Position numbers and translations under genes: made by a program
Notes under the pieces: generated by a model
What the model was told of the DNA's origin: nothing
Seen by the model: only the letters and a program-made list of their open reading frames with translations
The model's database searches: none
Origin: Xanthobacteraceae bacterium
GTDB taxonomy: Bacteria > Pseudomonadota > Alphaproteobacteria > Rhizobiales > Xanthobacteraceae
DNA: 10,982 nt
Assembly: GCA_030037185.1 (NCBI GenBank)
Contig: JASHRR010001338.1
Location: forward strand, 1-10,982
Direction: 5' to 3'
Shown: piece after piece, positions 1 through 7,498 of the stretch
Numbering within the stretch: position 1 is the first letter of the stretch
Layout of the letters: each line of letters starts with the position of its first letter

Positions 1-107
1 AGCGGAGTCATCTCAACGATACCGCCGACCGCAATGACGAGGAGAATGCCGATCACCAAGAGGATCGCATTCTTCTCGACTGCCTGATGTCTTGCCCACA
101 TCGACAT
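1..107 (-). CDS. ccoO: cbb3-type cytochrome c oxidase subunit II (CcoO/FixO), N-terminal fragment cut by window edge
   Basis: Only the first 35 codons are in the window. They read MSMWARHQAVEKN followed by one strongly hydrophobic segment (AILLVIGILLVIAVGGIV, about residues 14-31) and then EMTP. This is the usual start of CcoO: a short basic N-terminus and a single membrane anchor. The family's haem c domain (CXXCH) would lie beyond the window. CcoO is the membrane-anchored monohaem cytochrome c that passes electrons to CcoN. The ATG at 105-107 lies 7 bases after the ccoN stop, and GAGGA overlapping that stop serves as ribosome binding site, so the two genes are almost certainly co-transcribed and translationally close. 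A second in-frame ATG two codons later is possible but less well spaced. Confidence 0.88.
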   Translation of the reverse strand, partial: MSMWARHQAVEKNAILLVIGILLVIAVGGIVEMTP

Positions 108-114
108 GGCGTCC

Positions 115-1806
115 TCACTCTGCGGGATGGAGGACAGCCGGCGCAGCGGTGGACACCGCCTCACCGCGACGCACGGTCATCCAAAGGTTATAGACCATGA
201 TCAGGGAGCCGATGACGAACAGCGCGCCTCCCGCCGCCCGGATCACATAGAAGGGGTGCATCGCTTCCACCGTCTCGATGAACGAGTACTCGAGGAAGCC
301 GAGCGAGGTATAGGCGCGCCACATCAGGCCCTGCAGGATGCCTGACACCCACATGGCGGAGACGTAGAACACGATGCCGATAGTCGCGATCCAGAAGTGC
401 CAGTTGACCAGCTTGAGGCTGTAGAGCTGCTTGCGTTCCCACAACCACGGCACGAGGCAGTACAGGGCGCCGAACGACACGAAGCCGACCCAGCCGAGCG
501 CTCCCGAATGCACGTGCCCGATCGTCCAGTCCGTATAATGGCTGAGCGAGTTGACGATCTTGATCGACATCACCGGGCCTTCGAAGGTCGACATGCCATA
601 GAAGGCGACCGACACCACCATCATGCGCAGCACCGGATCAGTGCGCAGCTTGTCCCATGCGCCAGACAATGTCATCAGCCCGTTGATCATGCCGCCCCAC
701 GACGGCATCCACAGCATCACCGAGAACGTCATGCCGAGCGTCTGCGCCCAGTCGGGAAGCGCCGTGTAGTGCAGGTGGTGTGGACCGGCCCAGATGTAGA
801 GGAAGATCAGCGCCCAGAAATGCACGATGGACAGCCGATAGGAGTAGATCGGCCGTTCGGCGCGCTTCGGCACGAAGTAATACATGATGGCGAGGAAGCC
901 CGCGGTCAGGAAGAAGCCTACTGCGTTGTGGCCGTACCACCACTGGAACATGGCGTCCTGCACGCCGCCCCAGACGATGTAGGATTTCGAGCCGAACCAC
1001 GACACCGGAAGGGCCGGGTTGTTGCCCAAATGCAGCACCGCGATGGTGACGATGAAAGCAAGATAGAACCAGTTGGCGACAAAGATGTGCGGCTCCTTAC
1101 GCTTGATCAGCGTGCCGAGGAACACAAGCAGATAGACCACCCAGACGACGGTGAGCCAAAGATCCGCATACCATTCGGGTTCCGCGTACTCCTTGGACTG
1201 GGTAACGCCCACAAGGTAGCCCGTACCCGCAATCAAGATGAAGAAGTTGTAGCCCAGCACCACAAACCACGGCGCGAGTTCGCCAGCAATGCGGGTACGA
1301 CAGGTCTTCTGGACCACGTAGAAAGAAGTCGCGATGAGGACATTGCCACCGAACGCGAAGATGACGGCGGAGGTATGCAGCGGCCGGATGCGGCCGAAAT
1401 TAAGCCAGGGCAGATCGAAGTTGAGGGCGGGCCAGGCGAGCTCCAGCGCCGCCCAAAGTCCGACCAGGAATCCAGCAATGCCCCAGAACACCGCGAGCCC
1501 TGCCGCGAGCTTCACGGGTCCGAAATGATAGTTCGGCTTGCCGCCGATCTCCCGGAGAGGTAGAGCCGCCGGCCGATCGAAGTAGTGATTGACAACGGCG
1601 AACACTGCCGCGACGCTCGCTGCCGCTGCCAGATAGGCATGGAACGCGAACGCTGCATCCTCCGCCTTGGCGGCGCCGATCAGGCTTGCGACCGCGGTAA
1701 TCACGAACAGGATCGCCAACCCGCCCTCGCCCGCCGTCATCGATTTTCGCGGCAGCAACTTGGGTGGCGTGTTGGCCGACGTCCCTGGCGAAACGACCTC
1801 AGTCAT
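115..1806 (-). CDS. ccoN: cbb3-type cytochrome c oxidase subunit I (CcoN/FixN), catalytic haem-copper subunit
   Basis: A 563-residue polytopic membrane protein of normal or slightly long length for CcoN. It reduces oxygen at very low concentration and pumps protons in the inner membrane. Visible ligands are His144 in [15 protein letters not shown] (low-spin haem b), His293 in [11 protein letters not shown] (CuB), His343/His344 in WAGPHHLHY (CuB) with Tyr337 six residues before as the expected cross-linked tyrosine, and His431/His433 in [10 protein letters not shown] (high-spin b3 and low-spin b). All key residues are present, so it should be active. The N-terminal 25 residues (Pro/Thr/Ser-rich, then basic) are cytoplasmic and variable. 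An AAAGGA stretch about 10 bases before the ATG is the likely ribosome binding site. It lies 97 bases downstream of the CBS/BON gene and directly before ccoO. A half-matching FixK box sits at 1874-1887. ccoQ and ccoP would lie outside the window. Confidence 0.97.
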   Translation of the reverse strand: MTEVVSPGTSANTPPKLLPRKSMTAGEGGLAILFVITAVASLIGAAKAEDAAFAFHAYLAAAASVAAVFAVVNHYFDRPAALPLREIGGKPNYHFGPVKLAAGLAVFWGIAGFLVGLWAALELAWPALNFDLPWLNFGRIRPLHTSAVIFAFGGNVLIATSFYVVQKTCRTRIAGELAPWFVVLGYNFFILIAGTGYLVGVTQSKEYAEPEWYADLWLTVVWVVYLLVFLGTLIKRKEPHIFVANWFYLAFIVTIAVLHLGNNPALPVSWFGSKSYIVWGGVQDAMFQWWYGHNAVGFFLTAGFLAIMYYFVPKRAERPIYSYRLSIVHFWALIFLYIWAGPHHLHYTALPDWAQTLGMTFSVMLWMPSWGGMINGLMTLSGAWDKLRTDPVLRMMVVSVAFYGMSTFEGPVMSIKIVNSLSHYTDWTIGHVHSGALGWVGFVSFGALYCLVPWLWERKQLYSLKLVNWHFWIATIGIVFYVSAMWVSGILQGLMWRAYTSLGFLEYSFIETVEAMHPFYVIRAAGGALFVIGSLIMVYNLWMTVRRGEAVSTAAPAVLHPAE

Positions 1807-1873
1807 CGTGCAATCCTTTGGTCCTCTTCGGAAACGTCCCCGACGAGTCGCCGCAGTTCAGCATCAGAGCGCA

Positions 1874-1887
1874 TCGGGGCGGATCAA
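1874..1887 (-). promoter_or_regulatory. Degenerate FixK/FNR-like half-palindrome upstream of ccoN
   Basis: Read towards ccoN the site is TTGATCCGCCCCGA. The first half (TTGAT) is perfect for the FNR/FixK consensus TTGAT-N4-ATCAA, and the second half matches at only two of five bases. Its centre is about 74 bases before the ccoN ATG, a workable distance for a class II site with a leader of about 30 bases. fixNOQP operons of rhizobia are classically activated by FixK, which raises the prior. The match alone is near chance, and ccoN could instead be read through from the CBS/BON gene. Confidence 0.3.
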
Positions 1888-1903
1888 TCGGGCCCTTCGT
1901 CGA

Positions 1904-2686
1904 TCAGGCACTCACGGTGGGCTGCGGTTGCCTATCGGTCGGAGCCGTGGGCGCGTCGGCGGTCGACTGGTCGTCTGGGTCGCCGAATGCCATGGCGGAC
2001 ACCGGCTCCACCCAGACGATATGGCTCTTCACTGCCTTGACGCCGGGCACCGTTTCGGCCGCCACACGCGCTGCATCACGTAGGCGCGAATCAATGACCG
2101 TGCCCCACAGCTCCACGACCCCGTTTCGAACGATGACATCAATTGAATTGCGCGGTCCCCAGCTCTGTCGGTCCAGTTCGGAAAGCACGCCCTCGTGAAT
2201 GGCCTCATCACTTTGCGGGCCTGGAGGAATTTCGGCGGCAACGCTGGCAAGCGCCCGCAGCAGGTTGGCACGGCTGACGATTCCCACCACCTGGCCATCG
2301 CGCACCACCGGAACCCGTTTGATTCGATGTCTTTCCATCAGGGCGACGATGTCGCCGAGCTGGGCGTCTTCGGTTACCGTTTCGACGCTATCCGTCATCA
2401 CCTCATCGACCCTGCGGGCATGCGAGCGCACGTAATCCCCGGCGAGCCGGCCGGGCCCGACGATCAACTCGAGCCAGCGCGGTCGCTTTCGTTCGGTGCC
2501 GGTCTCGGCCCGCCGCAGGAAATCGCCTTCCGTCACGATGCCAACCACGCTGCCGGCGCGGTCTACAACCGGCAGGCCACTGATCTTGTGTTGCAGCATC
2601 AACCGCAACGCCTCGAAAACCGAAGCATCTGGCGCAATGCTGATCACATTGCGGGTCATCACATCTTTCACTTTCATGATGCTCAT
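1904..2686 (-). CDS. Tandem CBS-domain protein with C-terminal BON domain
   Basis: 260 residues from the ATG at 2686. The first CBS motif (MKVKDVMTRNVISIAPDAS to GIVTEGDFL) spans about residues 4-60. A linker follows, then the second CBS motif (VDEVMTDSVETVTEDAQ to GIVSRANLLRAL) at about 92-147. A BON-like domain at about 160-226 shows IDVIVRNGVVELWGTV and a following VPGVKAVKSHIVWVEP. The tail (227-260) is Pro/Asp-rich and probably disordered. CBS pairs bind adenosyl ligands such as AMP or ATP and act as energy sensors; BON domains are linked to lipid or periplasmic partners. No signal peptide is visible, so this is probably cytoplasmic or peripheral. The ATG at 2686 (GAGA upstream) and one at 2677 (GGATGAG upstream, giving MKVKDVM) are both plausible starts. 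An open frame continues upstream to 2935 but would overlap the regulatory boxes and lacks domain character. It precedes ccoN on the same strand. The target is unknown. Confidence 0.9.
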   Translation of the reverse strand: MSIMKVKDVMTRNVISIAPDASVFEALRLMLQHKISGLPVVDRAGSVVGIVTEGDFLRRAETGTERKRPRWLELIVGPGRLAGDYVRSHARRVDEVMTDSVETVTEDAQLGDIVALMERHRIKRVPVVRDGQVVGIVSRANLLRALASVAAEIPPGPQSDEAIHEGVLSELDRQSWGPRNSIDVIVRNGVVELWGTVIDSRLRDAARVAAETVPGVKAVKSHIVWVEPVSAMAFGDPDDQSTADAPTAPTDRQPQPTVSA

Positions 2687-2782
2687 CCAGTCTCGTGTGG
2701 AATCGCTCCCAAATCGCGAAAGCCATCGTCGGGCGGCTTGCGCCGCCTGCTTAAATCCTGCTGCGCGTGCAGGCGGCCGGCA

Positions 2783-2796
2783 TTGAGACAGATCAA
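2783..2796 (-). promoter_or_regulatory. FixK/FNR box upstream of the CBS/BON gene
   Basis: TTGAGACAGATCAA on the plus strand (TTGATCTGTCTCAA towards the CBS gene) matches the FNR consensus TTGAT-N4-ATCAA at nine of ten bases and fully fits the FixK2 form TTG(A/C)-N6-(T/G)CAA. The centre is 103 bases before the CBS/BON ATG at 2686. A class II promoter (site at -41.5) would start near 2748 and leave a leader of about 60 bases. The AT-rich GATTTA (2753-2758, minus strand) is then close to the right place for a -10 element in otherwise GC-rich DNA. Binding itself is inferred. Confidence 0.65.
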
Positions 2797-2840
2797 GAAG
2801 GCGGCGAGTCCAGCGGTAGCCGTGGGAATGTGAAGCGAGA

Positions 2841-2855
2841 GCGGCCGCTGGCCGC
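2841..2855. repeat. Perfect GC-rich inverted repeat (6-bp arms, 3-base loop)
   Basis: GCGGCC-gct-GGCCGC forms a perfect six-pair stem. It lies between the two FixK-type boxes. If the distal box (2893-2906) started a minus-strand transcript at about 2858, this hairpin would be at its very 5' end. There is no T-run, so it is not a classical terminator. Confidence 0.4.
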
Positions 2856-2892
2856 GAGGGGACCTGGAACCTCGGCCTACCGCGTGTGAAAG

Positions 2893-2906
2893 TTGACTTA
2901 TCGCAA
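2893..2906. promoter_or_regulatory. Second FixK2-type box in the divergent region
   Basis: TTGACTTATCGCAA fits TTG(A/C)-N6-(T/G)CAA at every defined position and FNR TTGAT-N4-ATCAA at seven of ten. It is a palindromic site and could serve either side. Towards the CBS gene it would give a start near 2858 and a long leader of about 170 bases. Towards pat it would start near 2941, more than 400 bases before the pat ATG. A TATAAC at 2940-2945 is the only good -10-like sequence nearby, but it is about 10 bases too far for a class II arrangement. Its target is therefore unclear. Its core recurs at 9219-9232. Confidence 0.5.
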
Positions 2907-3368
2907 TGAACATTCCCGATTGAACATGCTTGCATGCATTATAACGATCGCGGACCCATCACCCTCGGACAGGAGAGCCAAACGAACAGGACTTTTGGAT
3001 GATGGTGACTGCCGCCGCGCTGGCCAGTCGACGGCCGGGCTGTGCGTCTGCACTGCTCGAAGATCGCCGCGATAATATCGTCCGCAGATGGCATCGGATG
3101 GCGAGGCCGCTCGAGATCCGACTGTGGGCCCTGCCGTTCTAAATTGTACAGGCTGCCAGCAGTTACCGGCGGCTCTTTGTCGCCACGAGCCCGCTCCCGT
3201 TCCCACTGCCCATGTGAAGGGAACCGGCGCTGCTGTTCCGCGGCGAGAGGCGGTGGACGCCTGCCGAGGCGATTGGAAGCCGATCGCGTCGTCGCTTTGA
3301 AAACTTGAAACAGCGTCGACAATTCGGCATTCCAAGACCGAAACAACGGTTGAAAACAAAGGAGCGGA

Positions 3369-6065
3369 ATGTCGACCTATCGTCTCGACAAGCTGTTGTC
3401 GCCGCGTTCGCTGGCGATTATCGGTGCCAGCCCACATGAAAGCTCTGTCGGCCGGCATATCATCGCCAACATTGGTGCGGCCGGATTTTCCGGCCCTGTG
3501 CACGTCGTCAACCCGCACTATGCGGAGATCGAAGGGCGCACAACCGTCAAATCCCTGGCGGCGATTGGTGAGGCGCCCGATCTTGCGATCATCGCCGTGC
3601 CGCCCCCCGCAGTGCCGCAGGCCGTCGCGGAAGCCGGGCGCCGAGGGACAGCCGCCGCAGTCATCATCACGGCAGGGCTGGGGCATGGCCCAGGCTCTCT
3701 CGCGCAGGCCACCGAAAACGCAGCACGAGCTCCGGGCCTGCGCCTGATCGGCCCGAATTGCCTTGGCGTGCTAGTGCCATCCGCGCGTTTGAACGCGAGC
3801 TTCGCCACGCGCATGCCGCAGCAGGGCGACCTCGCCGTCATCTCCCAATCGGGCGCCATCGTTGCCGGAATGATCGAGTGGGCTGCACAACGGGCGATCG
3901 GCTTCTCTGCCATCGTCTCCGTCGGCGACCAGATCGATGTCGATCTGGGCGACCTGCTCGACTTGTTCGCGATCGATCGCGCCACCCGCGCCATTGTGCT
4001 TTATATCGAAGCTATCAAGAACGCCCGCAAGTTCATGTCGGCGGCGCGCGCCGCGGCCCGCGCCAAGCCGGTGATCGTGATCAAGGCGGGACGGCACGCC
4101 CAAGGCGCGAAGGCAGCCGCGACCCACACCGGGGCGCTGGCTGGGTCCGACGCCGTCTACGAGGCCGCCTTTCGACGCGCGGGCCTCCTTCGCGTCTTTG
4201 ACCTTGAGGAACTCTTTGATGCCACAGAGACGCTCGGCCGGCTCAAACCGTTTCCCGGACAACGGCTTGCCATCTTGACCAATGGCGGCGGCGTCGGCGT
4301 GCTTGCGGTCGATCGTCTGATCGATCTCGGCGGTATGGTGGCGGAACTCTCACCCGAAACCAAGGCTCGGCTTGATTCTGTCCTGCCACCGACCTGGTCA
4401 AAATCAAACCCGGTCGACATCATCGGCGATGCTGATGGCGCCCGCTATGCCGCGGCGCTGGCAGCTTTGCTCGCCGATACCCAGAACGACGCCGTGTTGG
4501 CGCTCAACGTGCCGACTGCACTTGCGTCGCCTGTCACCACAGCACAGGCGGTTGCGGATTGTCTTGCCAAATATCGTGCGACCGTTCTGCGGCCAAAGCC
4601 GGTGCTGGCTGCCTGGATCGGCGCCGGCGGCGACGCAGCATCGCGGTTCAGCGCGGCAGACGTTCCGCAATATGGCACCGAAGCCGACGCGGTGCGCGGT
4701 TTCATGCATCTTGTGCGCTATTCACAGGCCCGCGATGCCTTGATGGAGACGCCGCCGAGTTTACCCGAGCATTTCGTGCCCGATGTCACGGCAGCAAGGC
4801 TCGCTATCGAGCAAACGCTGCGCGACGGCCGCCGCTGGCTCGATCCGATCGCGGCGAACCAGGTGCTGATTGCGTACGCGATCCCGACTGTGCCAGCGGT
4901 GCTGGCGCAGGACGCGACCCAAGCGAGTGCAGCGGCGCAGCCGTTCTTGGCGGCTGGCCATCCGGTCGTGGTGAAGATCCTGTCTCCCGACATCGTCCAC
5001 AAATCCGACGTTGGCGGCGTACGCCTCGGCCTGTCATCGGAGCCTGCGGTTGAGGCCGCCGCCGCGGACATCATCGCCCACGCCCGCGCTGCCAGGCCGG
5101 ATGCGCGTATCACCGGCGTGATCGTCCAACCTATGATCATACGTCCCAAGGCCCACGAACTCATTGTTGGAATTGCTGACGACCCGACCTTCGGACCGGT
5201 CATCGCGTTTGGCCAGGGGGGAACTGCGGTCGAGGTGATCAACGACAAGGCTTTGGCGCTTCCACCGCTTGATCTCAAGATGGCGAGCGACCTCGTTGCG
5301 CGTACCCGCATCGCGCGTCTCATGAAGGGCTATCGTGACGTGCCCGCCGCCAGGATAACCGACGTGGCCCTGACACTCGTCAAGCTGGCGCAGCTTGCGG
5401 CCGATTTGCCGGAGGTGCATGAGTTCGACATCAATCCACTGCTCGCCGACGAAACTGGCGTGCTGGCGCTCGATGCACGCATTGCCGTGGAGCCGCTTTC
5501 GCAGCCGAAGTTCAAGGGGACCGGCTATGAGCGCTTTGCGGTGCGTCCTTATCCGAAGGAATGGGAGCAGCAGCTCACTTTGCAGGACGGCACGTCAGTT
5601 TTCGTTCGGCCGCTGCGACCCGAGGACGAGCCTCTGTTGCACCGATTTCTTCACAGAGTCACCGCCGAAGATTTGCGCCTGCGCTTTTTTGCTCCGGTCA
5701 AGGAATTCAGCCACACATTCCTGGCGCGCCTGACGCAGCTCGACTATGCCCGGGCGATGGCTTTTGCGGCGCTCGACATGGCAACCGGGGAATTACTGGG
5801 TTTGGTCCGGCTGCACGCCGATGCCAACTATGAAAGAGCCGAATATGCCATCATGGTCCGCTCCGACCTCAAGGGCCGTGGCCTTGGCTGGAAGCTGATG
5901 GAGTTGATAATCCGCTACGCCCGCAGCGAAGGGCTGAAGCAAATCGAGGGCCAAGTTCTCAAAGAAAACATTCTGATGCTGCAGATGTGCTCCGAACTCG
6001 GATTTCAGATCGCCGACGATCCAGGCGACCGGACGATCAAGGTGGTATCCTTGAAATTGCAATAA
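3369..6065 (+). CDS. pat: Pat-family protein lysine acetyltransferase: ADP-forming acyl-CoA synthetase (CoA-binding, ligase, ATP-grasp) fused to GNAT
   Basis: 898 residues, the usual size of Pat/YfiQ-type fusions. Order: CoA-binding Rossmann domain (about 1-130; SLAIIGASPHESSVGRHI, LIGPNCLGVL), succinyl-CoA-ligase flavodoxin-like domains (about 145-460; ISQSGAI, then ATHTGALAGSDAVYEAAF with His253 where NDP-forming synthetases carry the phospho-histidine), ATP-grasp (about 475-710; VVKILSPDIVHKSDVGGV, EFDINPLL), and GNAT (about 735-898; acetyl-CoA loop in RSDLKGRGLGWKLM at 831-844, Glu825 in AEYAIMV as likely general base). Characterised Pat enzymes acetylate a lysine of acyl-CoA synthetases such as Acs and shut them off; R. 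palustris uses a related enzyme. The start is well fixed by AAAGGAG four bases before the ATG. It is monocistronic and followed by a hairpin. Salmonella Pat is reported to lack the ligase histidine, so this one may keep ligase activity (inference). Confidence 0.92.
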   Translation: MSTYRLDKLLSPRSLAIIGASPHESSVGRHIIANIGAAGFSGPVHVVNPHYAEIEGRTTVKSLAAIGEAPDLAIIAVPPPAVPQAVAEAGRRGTAAAVIITAGLGHGPGSLAQATENAARAPGLRLIGPNCLGVLVPSARLNASFATRMPQQGDLAVISQSGAIVAGMIEWAAQRAIGFSAIVSVGDQIDVDLGDLLDLFAIDRATRAIVLYIEAIKNARKFMSAARAAARAKPVIVIKAGRHAQGAKAAATHTGALAGSDAVYEAAFRRAGLLRVFDLEELFDATETLGRLKPFPGQRLAILTNGGGVGVLAVDRLIDLGGMVAELSPETKARLDSVLPPTWSKSNPVDIIGDADGARYAAALAALLADTQNDAVLALNVPTALASPVTTAQAVADCLAKYRATVLRPKPVLAAWIGAGGDAASRFSAADVPQYGTEADAVRGFMHLVRYSQARDALMETPPSLPEHFVPDVTAARLAIEQTLRDGRRWLDPIAANQVLIAYAIPTVPAVLAQDATQASAAAQPFLAAGHPVVVKILSPDIVHKSDVGGVRLGLSSEPAVEAAAADIIAHARAARPDARITGVIVQPMIIRPKAHELIVGIADDPTFGPVIAFGQGGTAVEVINDKALALPPLDLKMASDLVARTRIARLMKGYRDVPAARITDVALTLVKLAQLAADLPEVHEFDINPLLADETGVLALDARIAVEPLSQPKFKGTGYERFAVRPYPKEWEQQLTLQDGTSVFVRPLRPEDEPLLHRFLHRVTAEDLRLRFFAPVKEFSHTFLARLTQLDYARAMAFAALDMATGELLGLVRLHADANYERAEYAIMVRSDLKGRGLGWKLMELIIRYARSEGLKQIEGQVLKENILMLQMCSELGFQIADDPGDRTIKVVSLKLQ

Positions 6066-6070
6066 CACCG

Positions 6071-6094
6071 CCGTTGCCGTCGCTACGGCAATGG
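6071..6094 (+). terminator. Hairpin directly after pat, probable transcription terminator
   Basis: CCGTTGCCGT-cgct-ACGGCAATGG forms a ten-pair stem with one G-T wobble and a four-base loop, beginning five bases after the pat stop codon. No T-run follows, so it may act with Rho or only protect the 3' end. Position and strength favour a real 3' element. Confidence 0.55.
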
Positions 6095-6445
6095 TCAACC
6101 CAACCGACTCGTCTTCGCGGCGAGCCGCCGCAGCTCTCCATAACGAGCGCCTGCTCGCCGAGATCAAGCTTATGTCAAAGACCGTGGCCAGCCCTCACCA
6201 GGGTAATGCGCTCCGTTTGGGCAGATTTTACGTGATGCCCGGAGTACGCAGGCCGATTCGATCGCCGATATTGGAGTGTGGTGGAATTCAATATTCCGTT
6301 GCGTCGGTGTTGGTGCTGACCCCCAACGCGTGGTGGACTTCGTTTATCGTTTTCGTGTGGGGCGTGATGGTATGGCTGGCCGCCACAGGATATCAGCCGA
6401 GCCGCGGCTCAATCCGGCCGCTGTTTCAGCCGGCGTGCAGATTGC
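6095..6445. other. Convergent intergenic region between pat and pfkB, no gene recognised
   Basis: Both neighbours point into this stretch. It holds a perfect 12-base palindrome GAGCCGCGGCTC (6399-6410) and an imperfect stem-loop at 6417-6434 (GCCGCTG-ttt-CAGCCGGC with one bulged base), which could end the pfkB transcript from the other side. A plus-strand open frame from 6091 to 6465 contains a short hydrophobic run (VFVWGVMVWLAA) but has no ribosome binding site, starts inside the pat hairpin and runs into pfkB, so I do not call it. Confidence 0.5.
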
Positions 6446-7474
6446 TCAGCCAAGACCTGCTTTGAGTTCTGCGTCGTCGCGATCTGCCCGGCCATCAACT
6501 CTGCTCGCCGGCGATCTGGTCTCCAGCCCATTGGGCCAAACCCTTTTCAGCTCTACGTCGTGAAATAGACGTATGATGTCGGCACCATGGCAGAGTTCCG
6601 TTCCAGGCTGGAGCAGTGCAGCGGAACTTGCGGCGACGGCGTACCGGAATGCCGTCTCAACGGAGTGGCCTTCCGCCAGACCCCAGGTCATCCCTCCGAG
6701 GAAGCTATCGCCAGCGCCGACCACGCTTGTGGGCTCGATCGGCAACGCAGGCGCACGCCATGTGCCGTCGCGCGTCGTCAACAGCGCGCCCTTGTCTGCG
6801 AGCGTAAGTGCTACGATCTGGGCCTGTTCCTGCTCGACAATCCGGCGACATGCCGCGATTTGGCCCTTCTGGTCGCCAGCATGCAGGTGAACCAAATCCA
6901 TCAACTCGTGGAGATTGGGCTTGATCAGATACACACCTTCGGCCAGCGCAGCCTTGAGCGGCGGCCCCGAGGTATCGAGCAGGAATTTTGCGCCATGTTC
7001 TCGCGCCGCCTGAGCTACGCGCGCGTAGAAGTCGTCAGGCACGCCGGGCGGCAAGCTTCCACTGGCGACCAAGTAACGAGGAAAGGGCTCCAATGAACAG
7101 ACCGCGTTCAGACAACCCTGCCACTCGGTTTCAGTCACTTGCGGGCCGGCGAGAACAAATCTGAATTGCTGGCCGCTCTCCTCTTCATGCACGGTGAAAT
7201 CTTCTCGCGTCTCCGCAGCGACCTGGACCGTGCGGCTTTCGATTCCTTCGCGGGTGACCAGTTCCTCCAGCAGCCGGCCAACGATGCCTCCGCATGTGTA
7301 CACAGCAATGATCTCTGATCCCAGCCGGCGTACAACCCTTGCGACGTTGATCCCCCCACCGCCCGGATCACGTTGCAGGCCTTTGCAACGAAGCTTGCGG
7401 CCGGGCATCAGACGCTCGACTGAGGTCGACAGGTCGATTGCCGGATTGATCGTGAGGGTCGCGATAGTCGCCAT
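6446..7474 (-). CDS. pfkB: 6-phosphofructokinase, PfkB/ribokinase family
   Basis: 342 residues, colinear with E. coli PfkB (309 residues) through about residue 310. Key motifs are LTINPAIDLS at the N-terminus, GKLRC-like GRKLRC (25-30), the substrate-binding PGGGGINVAR (37-46), VASGSLPPGVP (136-146), IKPN at 184-187 and the anion-hole/catalytic motif VVGAGDSFLGG (251-261) with Asp256 as catalytic base. It phosphorylates fructose 6-phosphate to fructose 1,6-bisphosphate with ATP in the cytoplasm. Tagatose-6-phosphate or 1-phosphofructokinase are possible alternatives in this family, but similarity to PfkB is closest. The last ~30 residues (VWPNGLETRS onward, charged) have no counterpart in E. 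coli PfkB. It is the third gene of an operon, 24 bases after the PAS gene. The ribosome binding site is weak (GGA at -11), suggesting coupling or low translation. Confidence 0.9.
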   Translation of the reverse strand: MATIATLTINPAIDLSTSVERLMPGRKLRCKGLQRDPGGGGINVARVVRRLGSEIIAVYTCGGIVGRLLEELVTREGIESRTVQVAAETREDFTVHEEESGQQFRFVLAGPQVTETEWQGCLNAVCSLEPFPRYLVASGSLPPGVPDDFYARVAQAAREHGAKFLLDTSGPPLKAALAEGVYLIKPNLHELMDLVHLHAGDQKGQIAACRRIVEQEQAQIVALTLADKGALLTTRDGTWRAPALPIEPTSVVGAGDSFLGGMTWGLAEGHSVETAFRYAVAASSAALLQPGTELCHGADIIRLFHDVELKRVWPNGLETRSPASRVDGRADRDDAELKAGLG

Positions 7475-7498
7475 GGCGCAGTCCGTGGAGCGGAGGTA

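Larger units (their letters stand above)
2797..3368. other. Intergenic stretch without a recognised gene, between the CBS/BON and pat genes
   Basis: Apart from the FixK-type box at 2893-2906, the hairpin at 2841-2855 and the pat ribosome binding site, I see no gene here. Open frames exist on both strands (for example minus 3346-2939 and plus 3088-3300), but they have arginine- and proline-rich low-information compositions typical of non-coding high-GC DNA, and none starts behind a good ribosome binding site. A degenerate FixK-like sequence TTGAAAACTTGAAA (3297-3310) lies 65 bases before the pat ATG. The DNA around 2890-2950 is clearly more AT-rich than the rest, as promoters often are. A small RNA or short peptide cannot be excluded. 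Confidence 0.6.

Noticed and set aside
397..1563. A 388-codon open frame on the plus strand, antisense to ccoN
   Set aside because: It is rich in Arg, His, Asp and Glu with no domain, mirrors the codon pattern of ccoN, and every CcoN metal ligand is intact on the other strand. It is a high-GC shadow.
2687..2935. N-terminal extension of the CBS/BON protein by 83 codons
   Set aside because: The extension has no domain character, would start upstream of and run through both FixK-type boxes, and the CBS fold begins exactly at the ATGs at 2686/2677.
2898..3686. A 262-codon minus-strand open frame crossing from the intergenic region into pat
   Set aside because: It overlaps the well-supported start of pat antisense, has low-complexity composition and no ribosome binding site or family motif.
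6091..6465. Plus-strand open frame of 124 codons with a short hydrophobic run
   Set aside because: Its start lies inside the pat hairpin, there is no ribosome binding site, it ends inside pfkB, and no family is recognised.
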